From assembly GCF_002531725.1 (NCBI RefSeq), contig NZ_NWSQ01000029.1:1-64000 (forward strand): 64,000 nucleotides of DNA. Reading direction: 5' to 3'. The DNA comes from Rhizobium sp. L43. Its GTDB lineage: Bacteria > Pseudomonadota > Alphaproteobacteria > Rhizobiales > Rhizobiaceae. Below the pieces are notes generated by a model. It was not told where the DNA came from, ran no database searches, and saw nothing but the letters and a program-made list of their open reading frames with translations. Made by a program: the position numbers and the translations under genes. Position 1 is the first letter of the stretch; each line of letters starts with the position of its first letter. Positions 46,701 through 54,379 of the stretch are shown here, piece by piece.

Positions 46701-46753
46701 GGAGGAACGCAGGTGCGTTCCTCCGGGGGTAAGAGTTTTCATTTTGCCCCCGG
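46701..46753 (+). promoter_or_regulatory. Two overlapping hairpins upstream of cspA
   Basis: Stem 1: GGAGGAACGCA / TGCGTTCCTCC (46701-46724, 11 bp, 2-nt loop). Stem 2: CCGGGGG / CCCCCGG (46723-46753), sharing two bases with stem 1, followed by a T-rich run near 46761-46770. This may terminate the transpeptidase transcript or be part of a switchable cspA leader. Confidence 0.5.
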
Positions 46754-46937
46754 CAGGAGATTTATTTTTTGGAATACCATTGCTTAATTCGATAAATAAC
46801 CTACATGGTGCGTATCGAATTGCTTGCGACCTTTGTCCACGCGCTGAAGCGCTCCGTCAGATATCCTCTCAACATCGATACGGCTTGTCGGACATTCTTC
46901 CGCAAGCGAAGCACAAACGGTTGAAAAGGAGATCGTT

Positions 46938-47147
46938 ATGAATTCAGGCGTCGTCAAGTGGTTCAATGGCACCAAGGGTTTTGGCTTTATTCAGCCCGAT
47001 GATGGTTCTACGGACGTTTTTGTCCACATTTCAGCGGTCGAACGCGCCGGCATGCGCGAACTCGTTGAAGGTCAGAAGATCCGCTACGATCTCGTCCGCG
47101 ACAAGAAGTCGGGCAAGAATTCGGCCGACAACCTTCAGGCCGCATGA
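46938..47147 (+). CDS. cspA: Cold-shock protein, CspA family
   Basis: A 69-aa single OB-fold nucleic-acid chaperone. NSGVVKWFNGTKGFGFIQPDDG contains RNP1 (KGFGFI), and DVFVHISAVERAG is RNP2. The GGAGATCGTT ribosome-binding site lies just before the ATG. The 282-nt upstream gap may include a long 5' leader as in other csp genes. It begins a set of small translation-related genes and is followed by a strong terminator. Confidence 0.95.
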   Translation: MNSGVVKWFNGTKGFGFIQPDDGSTDVFVHISAVERAGMRELVEGQKIRYDLVRDKKSGKNSADNLQAA

Positions 47148-47203
47148 TTTGTCATTCGTCCGTGCTGCCGTACCGGCAGCGAAATGGCTGAGTGACTGGA
47201 AGA

Positions 47204-47229
47204 GGTCGGGTAACCAGCCCGGCCTTTTT
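47204..47229 (+). terminator. Rho-independent terminator after cspA
   Basis: GGTCGGG and CCCGGCC form a 7-bp stem (one G-U pair) around a 7-nt loop, directly followed by TTTTT. A second small hairpin, GCTGCCG-TAC-CGGCAGC, lies just upstream at 47164-47180. Confidence 0.8.
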
Positions 47230-47304
47230 GCTTTGAGCGCCGGTCGTTCTGCCGATCGTTCTGATTGACAAATTGAGCAGCCGAAGGGTTGAAGGGACGC
47301 TGAA

Positions 47305-47589
47305 ATGGGCAGGCCAAACTATAAAGTCGGCGACATGATCGTGCTGAAATCCGGCCTTACCCGCACGGCGAAAGCCGAAAAGCGGTGCCGGATCTCCAGC
47401 ATCTTGCCGAACGACCACGGGCATGTGCAATATCGCGTCCAGTTCGACGCGGAGAATTTCGAACGCCGCATCACTGAGGCCGACATCGATACCGGGGAAA
47501 CGCCATCCAGGATTTCTCCCGAGGCGGCAGCCAAGGCCGACAGCGCCGAGCCCTGGCTGAAGTTTTCGAGCATCCGGACGGGCAAGTAG
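47305..47589 (+). CDS. Conserved hypothetical protein between cspA and rpsU
   Basis: A 94-aa protein starting MGRPNYKVGDMIVLKSGLTRTAKAEKRCRISSIL, with an SH3-like beta-rich look that could bind nucleic acid or ribosomes. It has a GAAGGGACG ribosome-binding site. It ends 58 nt before rpsU on the same strand and may share its transcript. No domain was recognised beyond this. Confidence 0.6.
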   Translation: MGRPNYKVGDMIVLKSGLTRTAKAEKRCRISSILPNDHGHVQYRVQFDAENFERRITEADIDTGETPSRISPEAAAKADSAEPWLKFSSIRTGK

Positions 47590-47647
47590 TCCCGCCGTTT
47601 TTCATTATTGACAGCGCGGCTTCGCCGCCGACAGGAAGGATATCGTT

Positions 47648-47884
47648 TTGCAGGTTCTCGTCAGGGATAACAATGTCGATCAGGCGCTCCGCGTGCTCAA
47701 GAAGAAGATGCAGCGGGAAGGCCTGTTCCGGGAAATGAAGGCGCGCAGCGCCTTTGAAAAACCGTCCGAGAAGCGCGCCCGCGAAAAGGCCGAGGCCATT
47801 CGCCGCCAGCGCAAGCTCGCCCGCAAGAAGCTGCAGCGCGAAGGCCTGCTGCCGGCGCCGAAGAAGGTTCTCCGCGCCCGCTAG
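47648..47884 (+). CDS. rpsU: 30S ribosomal protein S21
   Basis: A 78-aa protein. MQVLVRDNNVDQALRVLKKKMQREGLFREMKAR is the S21 signature, followed by the basic, Lys/Arg-rich tail. It starts at TTG, supported by AGGAAGGAT upstream and by alignment to the family start. It lies in the small-subunit platform, near the anti-Shine-Dalgarno. Five tandem 20-nt hairpin units follow at 47897. Confidence 0.95.
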   Translation: MQVLVRDNNVDQALRVLKKKMQREGLFREMKARSAFEKPSEKRAREKAEAIRRQRKLARKKLQREGLLPAPKKVLRAR

Positions 47885-47896
47885 TCCTTAGCCCGT

Positions 47897-47995
47897 GAGC
47901 ACGGCGCCCGCCGTGCATCACGGCGCCAGTTGTGATATCACGGTTCCAGCTGTGGAATCGCGGCGTCAACCGCGGAGCCACGGCTCCAGCGCGCC
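47897..47995 (+). repeat. Five tandem ~20-nt imperfect palindromic units
   Basis: Units start at 47897, 47917, 47937, 47957 and 47977, with consensus near rTCACGGyKCCAGyTGTGrw. Each is itself an imperfect inverted repeat; the first is perfect (GCACGGCG-CC-CGCCGTGC, 47899-47916). The array fills the gap from rpsU to the next gene. Confidence 0.75.
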
Positions 47996-48015
47996 ATCAC
48001 CCGAGAAAGGGGCAC

Positions 48016-48249
48016 ATGACCGCCACCAAGGGAGAATTCTTCAATCCCGCCAAGCTTTCGTCGCGCGACAAGGCCGAAGCAACCGATCACACGGCGCGCG
48101 CCATCATCGCCGCCGAGGCGTCGGCCCGTGACAAGAAGACGGAAAAGCTGAAGGCCCTGCGCCTGCAGCAGGAGGCCGAAGCCGAACCCAAGGCAGCGCC
48201 TGCCAAGAAGCGCCGGTCGCCGGCGAAGCCCGCTGCGGGACGGCCCTGA
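48016..48249 (+). CDS. Small basic hypothetical protein
   Basis: 77 aa (MTATKGEFFNPAKLSSRDKAEATDHTARAII...), very rich in Lys, Ala and Glu, ending KKRRSPAKPAAGRP. The charged coiled N-terminal half and a histone-like Lys/Pro tail suggest nucleic-acid contact. The ATG has an AAAGGGG site. It may lie on the rpsU transcript. Probably conserved in rhizobia; no defined function. Confidence 0.6.
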   Translation: MTATKGEFFNPAKLSSRDKAEATDHTARAIIAAEASARDKKTEKLKALRLQQEAEAEPKAAPAKKRRSPAKPAAGRP

Positions 48250-48288
48250 TCCTCGGTGCCGCTATTTAGGCTGACCGGGTGAATACAT

Positions 48289-48774
48289 TCAGCCGCCCGT
48301 GCCGGTGCGCCCGAGATTGCCCCGCAGCCGATGCAGCATGTCGCGCATCGAAGCCATTTCCTCAAGCGTGCAGCCGGCGGCCTGACCGATCGCCGTCATG
48401 ATCGTATCGATCTCGCCCTTCATCGCCTCACCCCCAGGGGTCAGCGACACGATCACCTGCCGTTCGTCGCGCAGGTCGCGGATGCGCTTGATTAACCCGC
48501 TCTGCTCCAGCCGTTTCAACAGTGGCGACAGCGTGCCGGAATCGAGATCCAGCTGCTCGCCGATCGTCTTCACCGGCAGTTCGCCGCGTTCCCACAGCAC
48601 CAGCATTACCAGATATTGCGGATAGGTCAGGCCGACCCTGTCGAGGATCGGCTTGTAGGCGCGGGTGAACGCGTGCGCCGTCGCATAGACCGCGAAGCAC
48701 AACTGCTTTTCCAGCCGTTTTTCCTCCTGCGGTATCTCCATGGTCTTTACCGTTTGCGCTTTCATATCCACCAT
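48289..48774 (-). CDS. ohrR: Organic-peroxide-sensing MarR-type repressor OhrR
   Basis: A 161-aa MarR-family regulator. LEKQLCFAVYATAHAFTRAYKPIL contains the sensing cysteine (LCFAVY) that becomes oxidised by organic hydroperoxides; the winged helix is VKTIGEQLDLDSGTLSPLLKRLEQSGLIKRIRD. A start at 48774 was taken; ATG at 48765 is an alternative. Divergent from ohr with a consensus operator between, so it represses ohr and itself until oxidised. Confidence 0.93.
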   Translation of the reverse strand: MVDMKAQTVKTMEIPQEEKRLEKQLCFAVYATAHAFTRAYKPILDRVGLTYPQYLVMLVLWERGELPVKTIGEQLDLDSGTLSPLLKRLEQSGLIKRIRDLRDERQVIVSLTPGGEAMKGEIDTIMTAIGQAAGCTLEEMASMRDMLHRLRGNLGRTGTGG

Positions 48775-48835
48775 CCCTGAGGCACCGATTGTCCTCTTTT
48801 CGCATTCGAAATGCAATTTGCAAAATTAACTTGCG

Positions 48836-48850
48836 TACAATTTAATTGTG
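48836..48850. promoter_or_regulatory. OhrR operator
   Basis: TACAATTTAATTGTG contains the perfect palindrome ACAATT-T-AATTGT (48837-48849) and closely matches known OhrR boxes (TACAATT/AATTGTA). It lies 50 nt before the ohr start and would overlap its promoter. Confidence 0.85.
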
Positions 48851-48899
48851 CGATATCAAAAATCCAACCCGATCGAAGGGCCAACCAAAGGAGATCGTC

Positions 48900-49322
48900 A
48901 TGCCTATTCTCTATGCGACCAAAGCCTCTGCCACCGGCGGCCGCGCAGGCCGCGCCGTTTCTGAAAACGGCGTTCTGGACGTGACGCTGACCGTTCCCAA
49001 GGAACTCGGCGGCGACGGCGCCACCGGCACCAATCCCGAACAGCTCTTCGCTGCCGGCTACTCCGCCTGCTTCCTCGGTGCCCTGAAATTTGTCGCGGGC
49101 CAGCAGAAGGTCAAGATTCCCGAAGACACGACGGTCTCCGCCAAGGTTGGCATCGGCCCGCGTGAAGATGGCACCGGCTTCGGCATCGAAGTGGCGCTGA
49201 CGGTCGATATCCCCGGTCTCGACCGAGAAACTGCCGAAAAGCTCGCCGCCGCAGCCCACATCGTCTGCCCCTACAGCCACGCCATGCGCACCTCGACCGA
49301 AGTTCCGGTCACGGTTGCCTGA
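48900..49322 (+). CDS. ohr: Organic hydroperoxide resistance protein
   Basis: A 140-aa thiol peroxidase of the Ohr/OsmC family that reduces organic hydroperoxides using lipoyl groups. The peroxidatic Cys is in GYSACFLGALKFVAG and the second Cys in AHIVCPYSHAMR. The N-terminal ATKASATGGRAGRAVSENGVLDV is typical. An AAAGGAGA site lies before the ATG at 48900. Controlled by the divergent ohrR. Confidence 0.95.
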   Translation: MPILYATKASATGGRAGRAVSENGVLDVTLTVPKELGGDGATGTNPEQLFAAGYSACFLGALKFVAGQQKVKIPEDTTVSAKVGIGPREDGTGFGIEVALTVDIPGLDRETAEKLAAAAHIVCPYSHAMRTSTEVPVTVA

Positions 49323-49418
49323 TCCAAGCGTTCAGCAAGGATGCGGGAGAGGGACTTCCGGCCTCGCTTGGCTGCCGTCGCTTTTCTCATTGCCTACATG
49401 AAGCGCAGTGCTCTCCGC

Positions 49419-49527
49419 ATGGGTCCTCGGGTCAAGCCCGAGGACGACGGAGCAAGGGGCGTCACGGTTCCTGCCGATGCTCCTCCCCAATCTCCGTCGT
49501 GCTCGGGCTTGACCCGAGCATCCACGC
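49419..49527. repeat. Dispersed repeat B, copy 2
   Basis: CCTCGGGTCAAGCCCGAGG followed by ACGACGGAG, then CTCCGTCGTGCTCGG and GCTTGACCCGAGCATCC as the opposing arm. Same organisation as 20185-20293 but in opposite order of arms. It occupies most of the 289-nt gap between ohr and the MarR gene. Confidence 0.7.
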
Positions 49528-49611
49528 ACAAGCCTGACGGCAGCAGTGGGGTGATTTCTCGAAAGATCCCAGAGGCTGTCCGGCTCGCCCTATTCGCCCA
49601 TTGTCCGTTCA

Positions 49612-50106
49612 CTATGACGGGACCGGCGATCCGCCCGGCTTCGGCGTTTCACCCGACATCCCCGACAATGCCTGCAGATCCTGCCGCAGCCGCGTGGCAT
49701 CGCCGTCCGGCAGCGTGGCGTCGAGGGCCGCATGCGTCGCTTCCCAGATCGGCAGCGCCTTTGCCAGCGCGGCCTTGCCTTCCACAGTCAGGCTCAGCAG
49801 CCGGCGGCGCCGGTCTTTCGGGTTCTCCATCACATCAACCCAGCCCTTGCGCTGCAGCGGCTTCAGCGCCGCCGTCAGCGTCGTCTGGTCCATGGCGAGC
49901 AGGGCGGCGACCGGTCCCATCGGCGGCGGCTCCGGCCGGTTCAGCGACATCATCAGCGAAAACTGCCCGTTGGTCAGCCCGGCCGGCCTCAGCGCATCGT
50001 CGAACAGCCGGGCGAGCGCCCGCGCCGCCCGCTGCACATGCAGGCAGAGGCAGGTGTCGCGCACCATCAGCGTCGTGGAAAAGGGAATCTCGATCGAATT
50101 TGACAT
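49612..50106 (-). CDS. MarR-family regulator
   Basis: A 164-aa protein. RDTCLCLHVQRAARALARLFDDALRPAGLTNGQFSLMMSL is the MarR dimerisation helix, with two nearby Cys (CLCL) that could sense oxidants or electrophiles; the wing is ENPKDRRRRLLSLTVEG. Divergent from the DUF899 gene at 50175, with a perfect 12-bp palindrome between. Inference: represses itself and the DUF899-DUF1579-VOC run. Confidence 0.85.
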   Translation of the reverse strand: MSNSIEIPFSTTLMVRDTCLCLHVQRAARALARLFDDALRPAGLTNGQFSLMMSLNRPEPPPMGPVAALLAMDQTTLTAALKPLQRKGWVDVMENPKDRRRRLLSLTVEGKAALAKALPIWEATHAALDATLPDGDATRLRQDLQALSGMSGETPKPGGSPVPS

Positions 50107-50117
50107 GCTTCATTTCT

Positions 50118-50129
50118 ATTGATATCAAT
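50118..50129. promoter_or_regulatory. Probable MarR operator
   Basis: ATTGATATCAAT, a perfect 12-bp palindrome 11 nt before the MarR start codon and 45 nt before the DUF899 start. It is typical in form and location for MarR-family operators. Confidence 0.6.
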
Positions 50130-50174
50130 GTATTTAGTCAAGGAGAAGGAGCGTGCCGGAGGAGGGCGCATTCC

Positions 50175-50903
50175 ATGCAGAATGAAGTTGTTTCCCGTGA
50201 GCAATGGCTGGAGGCCCGCCGCGCCCTCCTGCTGAAGGAAAAGGAGGCGACGCGGCTGCGCGACAGCGTCAACGCCGCGCGCCTGGCGCTGCCCTGGGTG
50301 AGGGTCGACGAGGACTATGTCTTCGATACGCCGGAGGGAAAGAAGTCGCTCGCCGATCTCTTCGACGGCCGCAGCCAGCTGCTGATCTATCATTTCATGC
50401 TGGGTCCCGATTGGGATGCCGGCTGCCCCGGCTGCTCCTTCCTGTCCGACCATGTCGACGGCGCTCTGCCGCATCTCAACCATCATGACGTCACCTGGGT
50501 CGCCGTCTCGCGCGCGCCGCTCGACAAGATCGCCGCCTATAAAAGGCGCATGGGCTGGCAATTTCCCTGGGTCTCTTCCTTCGGCAGCGATTTCAATTTC
50601 GATTATCACGTCTCTTTCAGCCCGGAAGACCTTGCCAAAGACAAGGTCTTCTACAATTTCACCCCTATGCCGCCTGAGGATGCCAATGACGAACTGCCGG
50701 GCCTCAGCGCTTTCTACCGCAACGACAAGGGCGAGGTCTTCCATACCTATTCGAGTTATGCCCGCGGGCCGGAGGAACTGATCGGCACCCTGATGATCCT
50801 CGATCGGGCGCCGAAGGGCCGCAACGAGGACAGCACGATGAATTTCGTGCGCCGCCATGACGAATATGAGGAGGCTCAAAAGGCGCCATCCTGCTGTCAC
50901 TAA
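50175..50903 (+). CDS. DUF899 thioredoxin-like protein
   Basis: A 242-aa thioredoxin-fold protein. The family start (VVSREQWLEARRALLLKEKEATRLRD) and the core ADLFDGRSQLLIYHFMLGPDWDAGCPGCSFLSDHVDG with its CPGC redox pair are clear. DUF899 members are thought to be thiol-disulfide enzymes but are uncharacterised. The ATG at 50175 fits the conserved N-terminus. It leads a three-gene run under the MarR-type regulator. Confidence 0.85.
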   Translation: MQNEVVSREQWLEARRALLLKEKEATRLRDSVNAARLALPWVRVDEDYVFDTPEGKKSLADLFDGRSQLLIYHFMLGPDWDAGCPGCSFLSDHVDGALPHLNHHDVTWVAVSRAPLDKIAAYKRRMGWQFPWVSSFGSDFNFDYHVSFSPEDLAKDKVFYNFTPMPPEDANDELPGLSAFYRNDKGEVFHTYSSYARGPEELIGTLMILDRAPKGRNEDSTMNFVRRHDEYEEAQKAPSCCH

Positions 50904-50943
50904 ACTGGAGCAATTCCAGGCCGCCATCACTCAAGGGAGAAGG

Positions 50944-51411
50944 ATGATGAAGACCGCAGAAGTGCTGAAGGAACATTCTTTTCTGGAAAGGCTGGTCGGC
51001 GACTGGACCGTCAGTGCACCCGAAATGTCCGGTGGCGAGGACTGGACGGAGACCGTGCGCTCGCTGCACGGCATCTGGTTCGTCGCCGAAGGCACCGGCC
51101 GCATGCCGGATGGCAAGCAGGCGACCAGCATCCTGACGCTCGGCTACAACGCCGCAAAAGCCAAATATGTCGGCAGCTGGATCGGCAGCATGATGGACTA
51201 TATGTGGGTCTATGAGGGCGAGCTCGATGCATCCGGCAACGTGCTGGACCTCTACACGACAGGGCCGGACTTCAACGGCGAGGGGCTTGCCGATTACCGC
51301 GAGCAGATCGCCTTCGCCGACGCCGATCACCGCACCTTCATCTCAAGCGCCAAGCAGCCCGACGGTTCCTGGAAGCAGTTCATGGAAGCACATTACGCCC
51401 GCAAGATCTGA
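50944..51411 (+). CDS. DUF1579-family protein
   Basis: 155 aa. LVGDWTVSAPEMSGGEDWTETVRSLHGIWFVAEG is the hallmark of DUF1579, a lipocalin-like beta-barrel. Further strands end in GSWKQFMEAHYARKI. Ligand and role are unknown. It starts 40 nt after DUF899 with AAGGAGAAGG upstream; adjacent ATGs at 50944 and 50947 are both possible. Confidence 0.8.
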   Translation: MMKTAEVLKEHSFLERLVGDWTVSAPEMSGGEDWTETVRSLHGIWFVAEGTGRMPDGKQATSILTLGYNAAKAKYVGSWIGSMMDYMWVYEGELDASGNVLDLYTTGPDFNGEGLADYREQIAFADADHRTFISSAKQPDGSWKQFMEAHYARKI

Positions 51412-51484
51412 CAATCGCGGCGCTCAACCTTAAAGGGGTTTCGAAAGAGAGGCCTCGGGAAAAGGGCGTCGAAAAAGGGAGAGT

Positions 51485-52267
51485 ATGATGTCCGAGACGC
51501 ATGGAAAGTTCATCTGGTGCGAGTTGATGACCCCCGACACAGCTGCAGCCGCGAAATTCTACAGCTCGGTCGTCGGCTGGACGACCTCAGAAATGAAGAT
51601 GGAGGGCATGCCGCCCTATACGATCTTCGAGGCGAACGGCATCGGCGTCGCCGGCCTGATGGAATTTCCGGCCGAACTCGAGGGTAAGGGCATTCCACCG
51701 AACTGGACGGGTTATGTCGACGTCGACGACGTCGATCAGTCGGCCAAGGATTTTGCCGCCAATGGCGGTACGATCCGCCGTCCGCCGGAAGACATCCCGA
51801 CCATCGGCCGCTTCGCCGTCGTCGCCGATCCGGGCGGCGCGGTGCTCTGCATCATGACGCCGGCGCCGATGGAGAAGCCCATGCCGGAACTGGCCTTCGA
51901 CGCCCCCGGCAATATCGGCTGGCGCGAACTCTACGCCGGCAACGGCAAAGACGCTGTCTCCTTCTATTCCAACCTGTTCGGCTGGACGAAGGACAGCGAA
52001 ATGGACATGGGTCCGATGGGCGTCTACTACCTCTTCGCTCACAATGGCCGGCAGATCGGCGGCATGATGACCAAACCGGAAAATATGCCGATGCCCTTCT
52101 GGTGCTATTATTTCATCGTGCCGGCGATCGACGCCGCGATCGAACGCGTCACCTCAGGTGGCGGCAAGGTCGTCCACGGCCCGATGGAAGTCCCCGGCGG
52201 CAGCTGGATCATCCAGGCGACGGACCCACAAGGCGCCTTCTTCTGCCTGGTGGCGCCGAAGCGGTAG
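51485..52267 (+). CDS. Two-domain VOC (glyoxalase-fold) protein
   Basis: A 260-aa protein with two vicinal-oxygen-chelate domains (about 5-125 and 135-260). Domain 1: GKFIWCELMTPDTAAAAKFYSSVVGW; domain 2: GNIGWRELYAGNGKDAVSFYSNLFGW. The matching FY-x-x-(V/L)-x-GW motifs show internal duplication. Such proteins often detoxify small electrophiles or bind antibiotics; the substrate is unknown. Last gene of the MarR-linked run. Confidence 0.87.
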   Translation: MMSETHGKFIWCELMTPDTAAAAKFYSSVVGWTTSEMKMEGMPPYTIFEANGIGVAGLMEFPAELEGKGIPPNWTGYVDVDDVDQSAKDFAANGGTIRRPPEDIPTIGRFAVVADPGGAVLCIMTPAPMEKPMPELAFDAPGNIGWRELYAGNGKDAVSFYSNLFGWTKDSEMDMGPMGVYYLFAHNGRQIGGMMTKPENMPMPFWCYYFIVPAIDAAIERVTSGGGKVVHGPMEVPGGSWIIQATDPQGAFFCLVAPKR

Positions 52268-52298
52268 GCTTAGACGCATCGTGGCGGTGTGCCGTGAG

Positions 52299-52451
52299 GC
52301 CCCCTCATCCGGCTGCCGCCACCTTCTCCCCGCTGGGGCGAAGGGATTTGCCGCAGCGTCTCGACTCCCTCTTCTCCCCAGCGGGTGTCCAAAGGACGGG
52401 TCGAGACCGGTGGCTCGACCCCGGCGGTGCCCGTAGGGCGGATGAGGGGGC
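52299..52451. repeat. Dispersed repeat A, copy 3
   Basis: CCCCCTCATCCGGCTGCCGCC at its start (one extra C relative to the other copies) and GGATGAGGGGGC at its end. Between them are CTTCTCCCCG and CTTCTCCCCAG stretches. This copy is the best guide to the original sequence at the IS110 insertion site. Confidence 0.8.
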
Positions 52452-52500
52452 TGCACGGCACTCGGCCAACAACAGTCACACTCCGGATCGCACCACCCAT

Positions 52501-54021
52501 TCACACCTCAACCGAAGCAAAGAACCCTTCCGGGCTCTCCACCTCCACCAGCCGCTTCTTCTCGATCAGCCAGAACCGGTTTCCCACAGCCCGCACGAAA
52601 CTGCGGTCGTGCGATACCAGCAGGCAGCTCGCCTCGTGCGCCATCAGCTCGCTCTCCAGCGCTTCCTGTCCCTCGATGTCGAGATGGTTGGTCGGTTCGT
52701 CGAGCAGATAGAAATTCGGCTCCGTCAGCCGCAGCACCAGCATGCCGAGCCGCGCTTTCTGGCCGCCGGAAAGCTGGCCGATCGGTTTTGCCTGCATGTC
52801 GATCGTCATGCCGGCGCCGGCCAGCAAGGCGCGGGCGCGCTGGTCGCCGACATCGAAGCGGCGGATGATCGTGCCGATCGGTGTGTCGGTGTCGCTGAGA
52901 TCGGCAAGCGCCTGGTCGCCATAGCCGAGCACCAGCGACGGGGTCGCCTTGATATCTTCGCGCGCAGCATCCGGTCTTTCGATCGCCTGTTTCAGCATCG
53001 ACACCAACCGCGACTTGCCGGCGCCGTTGAGGCCGAGGAGGACGATACGGTCGCCCTGGCAGATGAACTGCCGGCCGGTCTTGAACAACAGCGTCCCATC
53101 CGGCGTCGTCACCGCCGCATCCGTGAGCGTCAGCAGCACCTTGGCATGCGTGCCGCGATTGGCGAGCCGGATGGCGCCGGCCGAACGCTCCAGATGCGCT
53201 GGTTTTGCCGCATCCTCGAGCTTCTCTGCCCGCTGCTTGAGCTGCTTGGTCTTGACGACGAGCAGGTCGCTGCCGGAATTGATGCCGATATTGTTGAGCT
53301 TCGCCGCCTGCTTGCGCAATTGCTCCGCCACCTTCATATCGCGCTCGTAGCGCCGGGCTTCTGAGGCGTCGGCCTCGTCGAGGGCGGCGCGCGCTCGTGT
53401 GTATGGTAGGGAGAAGACCGGCGATAACTCCGGCCGCAGGAACAGCGTCCGATTGGTCGTCGCGTCGAGGAAAGTGCGGTCATGGCTGGAGAGAATAACC
53501 GGCACGTCGCGCGGCAGCGCATTCAGCCAGCCCTCCAGCTGGGCGATCTTTTCGAGATCGAGATGGTTGGTCGGCTCGTCGAGCAAGAGCACGTCGGGCT
53601 CGCTCACCCAGGTGCGGGCCAGCATGGCAAGCCGCTGCCAGCCGCCGCTCAATTGCCTCAGCGGCCGGCTGCGCATGACCTCCTGCACTTCGAGCGACTC
53701 CAGCACCACATCGACGCGCCAGCTCTCGCTTTCGGCCTGATCGGCCGGCAGCGCCTGCAGTACCGCATCGTAGAACGGCGTGTCGAAAAGAGCAGGCGGC
53801 ACATTCTGCGCGACATGGCCGACGGTCAGCCCGCGCGCCCTGGTGATCTCGCCCTCGCTCGGCTCCAGCGCGCCGGTGATGCAGGCAAGCAGCGTCGATT
53901 TCCCCCGCCCGTTGGCGGCGACGAGGCCGATGCGGTCGCCTGTATTGACGACGAGATTGAGCTTGGAAAACAGCCGATTGCCCAGCGTCACGCCGAGATT
54001 GCGGATATTGATGAGTGTCAT
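52501..54021 (-). CDS. ABC-F family ATPase
   Basis: A 506-aa soluble protein with two ABC domains and no membrane domain. Domain 1: Walker A ANGRGKST, signature LSGGWQR, Walker B VLLLDEPTNHLD. Domain 2: LNGAGKS, LSGGQKAR, FYLLDEPTNHLD. The charged linker (residues ~210-285: KVAEQLRKQAAKLNNIGIN...) is the P-site tRNA-interaction motif region. ABC-F factors rescue or protect ribosomes; some confer antibiotic resistance. The 471-nt upstream gap contains a leader ORF and hairpin, which suggests translation-linked regulation. Confidence 0.9.
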   Translation of the reverse strand: MTLINIRNLGVTLGNRLFSKLNLVVNTGDRIGLVAANGRGKSTLLACITGALEPSEGEITRARGLTVGHVAQNVPPALFDTPFYDAVLQALPADQAESESWRVDVVLESLEVQEVMRSRPLRQLSGGWQRLAMLARTWVSEPDVLLLDEPTNHLDLEKIAQLEGWLNALPRDVPVILSSHDRTFLDATTNRTLFLRPELSPVFSLPYTRARAALDEADASEARRYERDMKVAEQLRKQAAKLNNIGINSGSDLLVVKTKQLKQRAEKLEDAAKPAHLERSAGAIRLANRGTHAKVLLTLTDAAVTTPDGTLLFKTGRQFICQGDRIVLLGLNGAGKSRLVSMLKQAIERPDAAREDIKATPSLVLGYGDQALADLSDTDTPIGTIIRRFDVGDQRARALLAGAGMTIDMQAKPIGQLSGGQKARLGMLVLRLTEPNFYLLDEPTNHLDIEGQEALESELMAHEASCLLVSHDRSFVRAVGNRFWLIEKKRLVEVESPEGFFASVEV

Positions 54022-54181
54022 GATCGTTCTCTGGTCTTGACCGGGGACGCGATCCGGGGCGTTCAGCCATCACGGAGTTGCGCGTATCCGGCCCGGGAAT
54101 TGAGAAAAATGCGCGCTGTCTACGGCGCCGCATTGGCCACGAAGGGCAGACCAGGAAGAGATGTCGGGAAACGGTCTCTGG

Positions 54182-54253
54182 TCAGCCCTGCAAACGCATT
54201 TGCAGGGCGTTGACGGGACCACGCTGGCGATGATGCCGGAAATAATATTGCAT
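54182..54253 (-). CDS. Candidate 23-aa leader peptide upstream of the ABC-F gene
   Basis: MQYYFRHHRQRGPVNALQMR followed by LQG and a stop. It has AAAGGAGG at ideal spacing (8 nt from AGGAGG to ATG), one of the strongest sites in the window. The peptide carries an R-Q-R triplet (residues 9-11), the +x+ pattern known from drug-dependent ribosome stalling. The last codons lie inside a perfect 10-bp hairpin (54185-54208). The ABC-F ATG is 160 nt downstream. Existence as a translated peptide is inference. Confidence 0.5.
   Translation of the reverse strand: MQYYFRHHRQRGPVNALQMRLQG
54185..54208 (-). promoter_or_regulatory. Perfect hairpin at the end of the leader ORF
   Basis: A 10-bp perfect stem (GCCCTGCAAA / TTTGCAGGGC) with a 4-nt loop. 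No U-run follows on the minus strand, so it is not a classical terminator and may act as an attenuator with the leader peptide. Confidence 0.6.
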
Positions 54254-54290
54254 TGCGTGATCCTCCTTTCTCGAAAGGGTTGCAGCGTTG

Positions 54291-54319
54291 AAATACCATT
54301 GCCTGCAGAAAGAGGCAAG
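54291..54319 (-). promoter_or_regulatory. Possible promoter of the leader/ABC-F unit
   Basis: On the minus strand CTTGCC (54314-54319) and GTATTT (54291-54296) are 17 nt apart, resembling the rhizobial housekeeping -35/-10 pattern. A start near 54284 would give a ~30-nt leader before the small ORF. Confidence 0.35.
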
Positions 54320-54379
54320 GGAGCCGCAAGCACGCCGATAGCCAGTCGCCACGCCGGCTGTTGAGTTGGCAGGAACGGT

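Noticed and set aside
47897..47995. Possible CRISPR array after rpsU
   Set aside because: Units are contiguous 20-mers without spacers and are degenerate; no cas genes nearby.
54185..54208. Rho-independent terminator in the ABC-F leader
   Set aside because: A perfect stem but no U-run on the minus strand; treated as a possible attenuator instead.
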